Assembly: GCA_027008665.1 (NCBI GenBank)
Contig: JALVEA010000047.1
Coordinates: 1-16,385, forward strand
Source of the DNA: Thiotrichaceae bacterium
Lineage (GTDB): Bacteria > Pseudomonadota > Gammaproteobacteria > Thiotrichales > Thiotrichaceae
DNA: 16,385 bases
Direction: 5' to 3'
Shown: one piece after another, positions 14,446-16,385 of the stretch
How positions within the stretch are numbered: position 1 is the first letter of the stretch
How the letters are laid out: each line of letters opens with the position of its first letter
Made by a program: the position numbers and the translations under genes
Notes under the pieces: model-generated
The model's input: only the letters and a program-made list of their open reading frames with translations
The model's database searches: none
What the model was told of the DNA's origin: nothing

Positions 14446-14928
14446 ATGCGTCCATTACTACTATTAACCAGTTTATGTCTTTTAAGTGCTTGTTCAGGAG
14501 ACAACTTAGACTCTCCCATCAAAACCTGTAAAGAAGTCACCACGGTCTTATTAGGTACTCAACTACCTAGCACAATGCAAACAAGGGAGCATCAAAGCGA
14601 TGAAACACAAACAGTTGTACTAGATTTTCAACTCTCTGATCAGAAAAAAACAATGAATGTTGTCTGCACCTACAAAGTTGCCGCTGCCAGTGATGAATCA
14701 GGAGAAGCCTTATTTGGCAAGTTTGAACATGTACCATCAGCTGTACTTATCAATGGAAAAAGCGCCTCAAAAGAAAGTTTAATCAATGCTATTCACCAAG
14801 CAACCGCTAGCGCAGGAAAAAAAGCAATCAAGGATGCTAATGAAGCAGGATTAGAAATAATCAATGATGCAAAAACGACAGGAAAACAAATAGCAAATGA
14901 TGTTAATGATTTTATTCAAAAACAATAA
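14446..14928 (+). CDS. Small lipoprotein of unknown function
   Basis: This is a 160-residue protein with a textbook lipoprotein signal (MRPLLLLTSLCLLSAC, lipidated Cys16). The body (about 20-108) has two cysteines (28 and 74) that could pair, and a beta-rich pattern (QTVVLDFQLSD, then MNVVCTYKV). The end (about 112-160) is an Ala/Lys/Asp-rich amphipathic helix with an approximate eleven-residue periodicity (AIKDANEAGLE, then IINDAKTTGKQ, then IANDVNDF), like LEA or apolipoprotein helices. A ribosome site (AAGGATATCC) precedes the ATG. No family was recognised. It stands between moaC (70 bases away) and zapD and probably has its own promoter. Confidence 0.75.
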   Translation: MRPLLLLTSLCLLSACSGDNLDSPIKTCKEVTTVLLGTQLPSTMQTREHQSDETQTVVLDFQLSDQKKTMNVVCTYKVAAASDESGEALFGKFEHVPSAVLINGKSASKESLINAIHQATASAGKKAIKDANEAGLEIINDAKTTGKQIANDVNDFIQKQ

Positions 14929-14981
14929 TTTTTAATCCTAGCTTCTGTTGTTTTACTTTTATCTTCATACGATCATCTATC

Positions 14982-14990
14982 TGCTATACT
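14982..14990 (+). promoter_or_regulatory. Candidate extended -10 promoter for zapD
   Basis: TG-C-TATACT (14982-14990) is an extended -10 element with five of six consensus positions in the hexamer. No strong -35 is present, which extended -10 promoters tolerate. Transcription would start near 14997, about 48 bases before the zapD ATG. Confidence 0.35.
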
Positions 14991-15044
14991 TCGGGTATTT
15001 TTAGCACATGATCCAATATCTTACAAACATTAAGGAAAGCTGTG

Positions 15045-15806
15045 ATGGCTGTTTATGAGCAACCGCTTAACGAAAAAATCCGACTTTTTTTGCGTTTAGA
15101 ATATTTGATTAAACGCTTTCAACTACATCTTAAGAGTCCCACCCCTGAGAATTGTCAGGCGGCTATTATGGTATTGTTGGAATTGTATAATTTATCTTCT
15201 CGTTTAGATGTAAAAAATGCCTTACTCAATGTGCTTGATTGGCAAAGTCAGGCAGTGCGCCGTCTATCCGAATTAGAGGGCGGGGATGCAGAGCGTTTAC
15301 AGAAAATATTGAATCGCCTCAAGGAAAAAGGTAAGCAAATTTATAGTTTTAGAGGGCAATTAGGGCAACATTTAAAACGCCATGCCTTTTTAAATTTATT
15401 AAGACAACGTGCAGGTATTGCGGGCAGTATGAATGGCTTTGATGTGCCTTTATTTAATTTTTGGATGCATCAAACAGAAGAAAAACGTGTTGGAGACCTA
15501 AAGGAATGGGTAGATCCTTATTCAATGGCATACGATGCGATTAAAATTGTGTTGCAACTCATACGTGAGAGCAGTGAGAGTGAAGAGGTTATTGCAGAAG
15601 ATGGCTTCTTTCAGGCGGGCTTAAATCCGAGTCGTGACTATCAGTTATTACGCATTGAATTAGCTGAGAATATAACGTGTTATCCTGAGGTTAGCGCAGG
15701 AAAACAACGTTTTTCAATACGTTTTGTTAAGGTAGATGGTTTAGCAGAGCGTGGCACACAAGAGCTAGAAGATGTTTCTTTTTCGCTCTTTTTGTGTAGT
15801 TTGTAA
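15045..15806 (+). CDS. zapD: Cell division protein ZapD
   Basis: ZapD (YacF) binds the C-terminal tail of FtsZ and bundles its filaments in the Z-ring. The 253-residue protein opens with the conserved YEQPLNEKIRLFLRLEYLIKRF and has a helical first half, followed by FNFWMHQ, PSRDYQLLRIEL and a beta-rich C-terminus, as in E. coli ZapD (247 residues). A GTG at 15042 is in frame, but ATG 15045 has AAGGA at an eight-base spacing and I chose it. In many gammaproteobacteria zapD lies with coaE and yacG; neither is here. It converges on the desuccinylase-family gene with 22 bases between. Confidence 0.93.
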   Translation: MAVYEQPLNEKIRLFLRLEYLIKRFQLHLKSPTPENCQAAIMVLLELYNLSSRLDVKNALLNVLDWQSQAVRRLSELEGGDAERLQKILNRLKEKGKQIYSFRGQLGQHLKRHAFLNLLRQRAGIAGSMNGFDVPLFNFWMHQTEEKRVGDLKEWVDPYSMAYDAIKIVLQLIRESSESEEVIAEDGFFQAGLNPSRDYQLLRIELAENITCYPEVSAGKQRFSIRFVKVDGLAERGTQELEDVSFSLFLCSL

Positions 15807-15828
15807 ATTTAAGCTAGTTGCCCGCTCC

Positions 15829-16385
15829 TTACCTTTCTCTAGGTGCAGTATGAGTTTCTTGAAAAGCCCCTACTGCATCGGCAATATCATCAGGGCTGTC
15901 AAAATGTGCAATATGGAATAAAGCCTCCCCTTCATACACTAAAGGTAGATTCGATTTTCCAATCACAATCCCACTTCTTGATGCAAAAATATGCTCTTCA
16001 GATTCTCCAAAAGGATCACTCACAATACCGAGCAAGTCCCCCTTATTGACCTGATCACCGAGGGGAAATAAGCTACGCAAAATACCGCTTTGAGAAGCTC
16101 TAATCCACGAACTTGAGTTGGCAACGAGTGGTTTATTATAGATATCACAATATTCACCATCAGGAAGCATATTCAAACGTCGCATCACGTTAATAACACC
16201 TTTTACCCCTGCTCGAATCGCAACCTCATTAAAACGTAACGCTTCACCTGCCTCATATAATAAAATAGGAATTCCCAAGTCTGAGACGGCCTTACGCATC
16301 GTTCCCTTTTGTAATTTATTCGAGTTAATCACAACAGGGGCTTGAAAAGCACAAGCCATATTTTGAATTTCAGCACCTTCATTAG
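15829..16385 (-). CDS. Succinylglutamate desuccinylase/aspartoacylase family protein (5' end cut by right edge)
   Basis: The frame is open to the right edge; the codons before the Met at 16359 read NEGAEIQN, so the true start is outside and only about 185 C-terminal residues are seen. The blocks FQAPVVINS, GIPILLYEAGEALRFNE (conserved Glu) and AIRAGVKGVINVMRRLNML belong to the zinc carboxypeptidase-like desuccinylase/aspartoacylase family. The C-terminal part (SGILRSLFPLGDQVNKGDLLGIVSDP, then ASRSGIVIGKSNLPLVYEGEALFHIA) is the beta-barrel domain typical of this subgroup. The zinc ligands lie in the missing N-terminal part. In many gammaproteobacteria such genes stand beside rimK, so the region to the right may hold it. 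The substrate is unknown. Confidence 0.88.
   Translation of the reverse strand, partial: NEGAEIQNMACAFQAPVVINSNKLQKGTMRKAVSDLGIPILLYEAGEALRFNEVAIRAGVKGVINVMRRLNMLPDGEYCDIYNKPLVANSSSWIRASQSGILRSLFPLGDQVNKGDLLGIVSDPFGESEEHIFASRSGIVIGKSNLPLVYEGEALFHIAHFDSPDDIADAVGAFQETHTAPRER

Overview
The window looks like ordinary chromosome from an AT-rich gammaproteobacterium. The evidence is the gene order tonB-yqgE-ruvX-pyrR, a zapD cell-division gene, heptosyltransferase I (waaC) for LPS inner core, a proteobacterial queA, and a serine protease with a GlyGly-CTERM tail, a sorting signal known mainly from Gram-negative gammaproteobacteria with a type II secretion system. The genus cannot be fixed from the sequence; a Thiotrichales-like or Methylococcales-like lineage is only a guess. 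No tRNA, rRNA, CRISPR array, phage gene or insertion sequence was recognised.

Left part (1-2036, plus strand): the 3' end of a secreted carbohydrate-active-looking protein with a very basic tail, then a complete trypsin-type protease with a GlyGly-CTERM anchor, then a META/HslJ lipoprotein and possibly a tiny lipoprotein-like ORF. Next (2126-3381, minus strand) comes an ECF sigma factor overlapping its RskA-type anti-sigma factor, preceded by a plausible ECF-type promoter that may be autoregulated. A 453-base non-coding stretch (3382-3834) with a hairpin and a long-range inverted repeat separates this pair from the plus-strand genes.

Centre (3835-7606, plus strand): a secreted DUF302 protein, waaC, queA and xthA (touching, one base shared) and a small DUF4389 membrane protein. 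This run converges on a minus-strand block (7613-11699): tonB-yqgE-ruvX-pyrR, the conserved gammaproteobacterial order, followed by a YdgA/DUF945 protein where pyrB and pyrC usually sit.

Right part: divergent from tonB are a membrane-anchored glycosidase-like protein and a WaaP/InaA-type lipopolysaccharide kinase-like protein, probably a two-gene envelope-sugar module. The glycosidase-like protein keeps a plausible nucleophile Glu but has Ala where the clan's acid/base Glu is expected. After them come moaC (molybdopterin), a small lipoprotein, zapD (FtsZ bundling), and, on the minus strand and cut by the right edge, a succinylglutamate desuccinylase/aspartoacylase-family protein.

The strongest leads are the glycosidase-like/kinase pair, the rhombosortase-type protease and the self-contained sigma/anti-sigma switch. 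No clearly new multi-gene defence or mobile system is visible.
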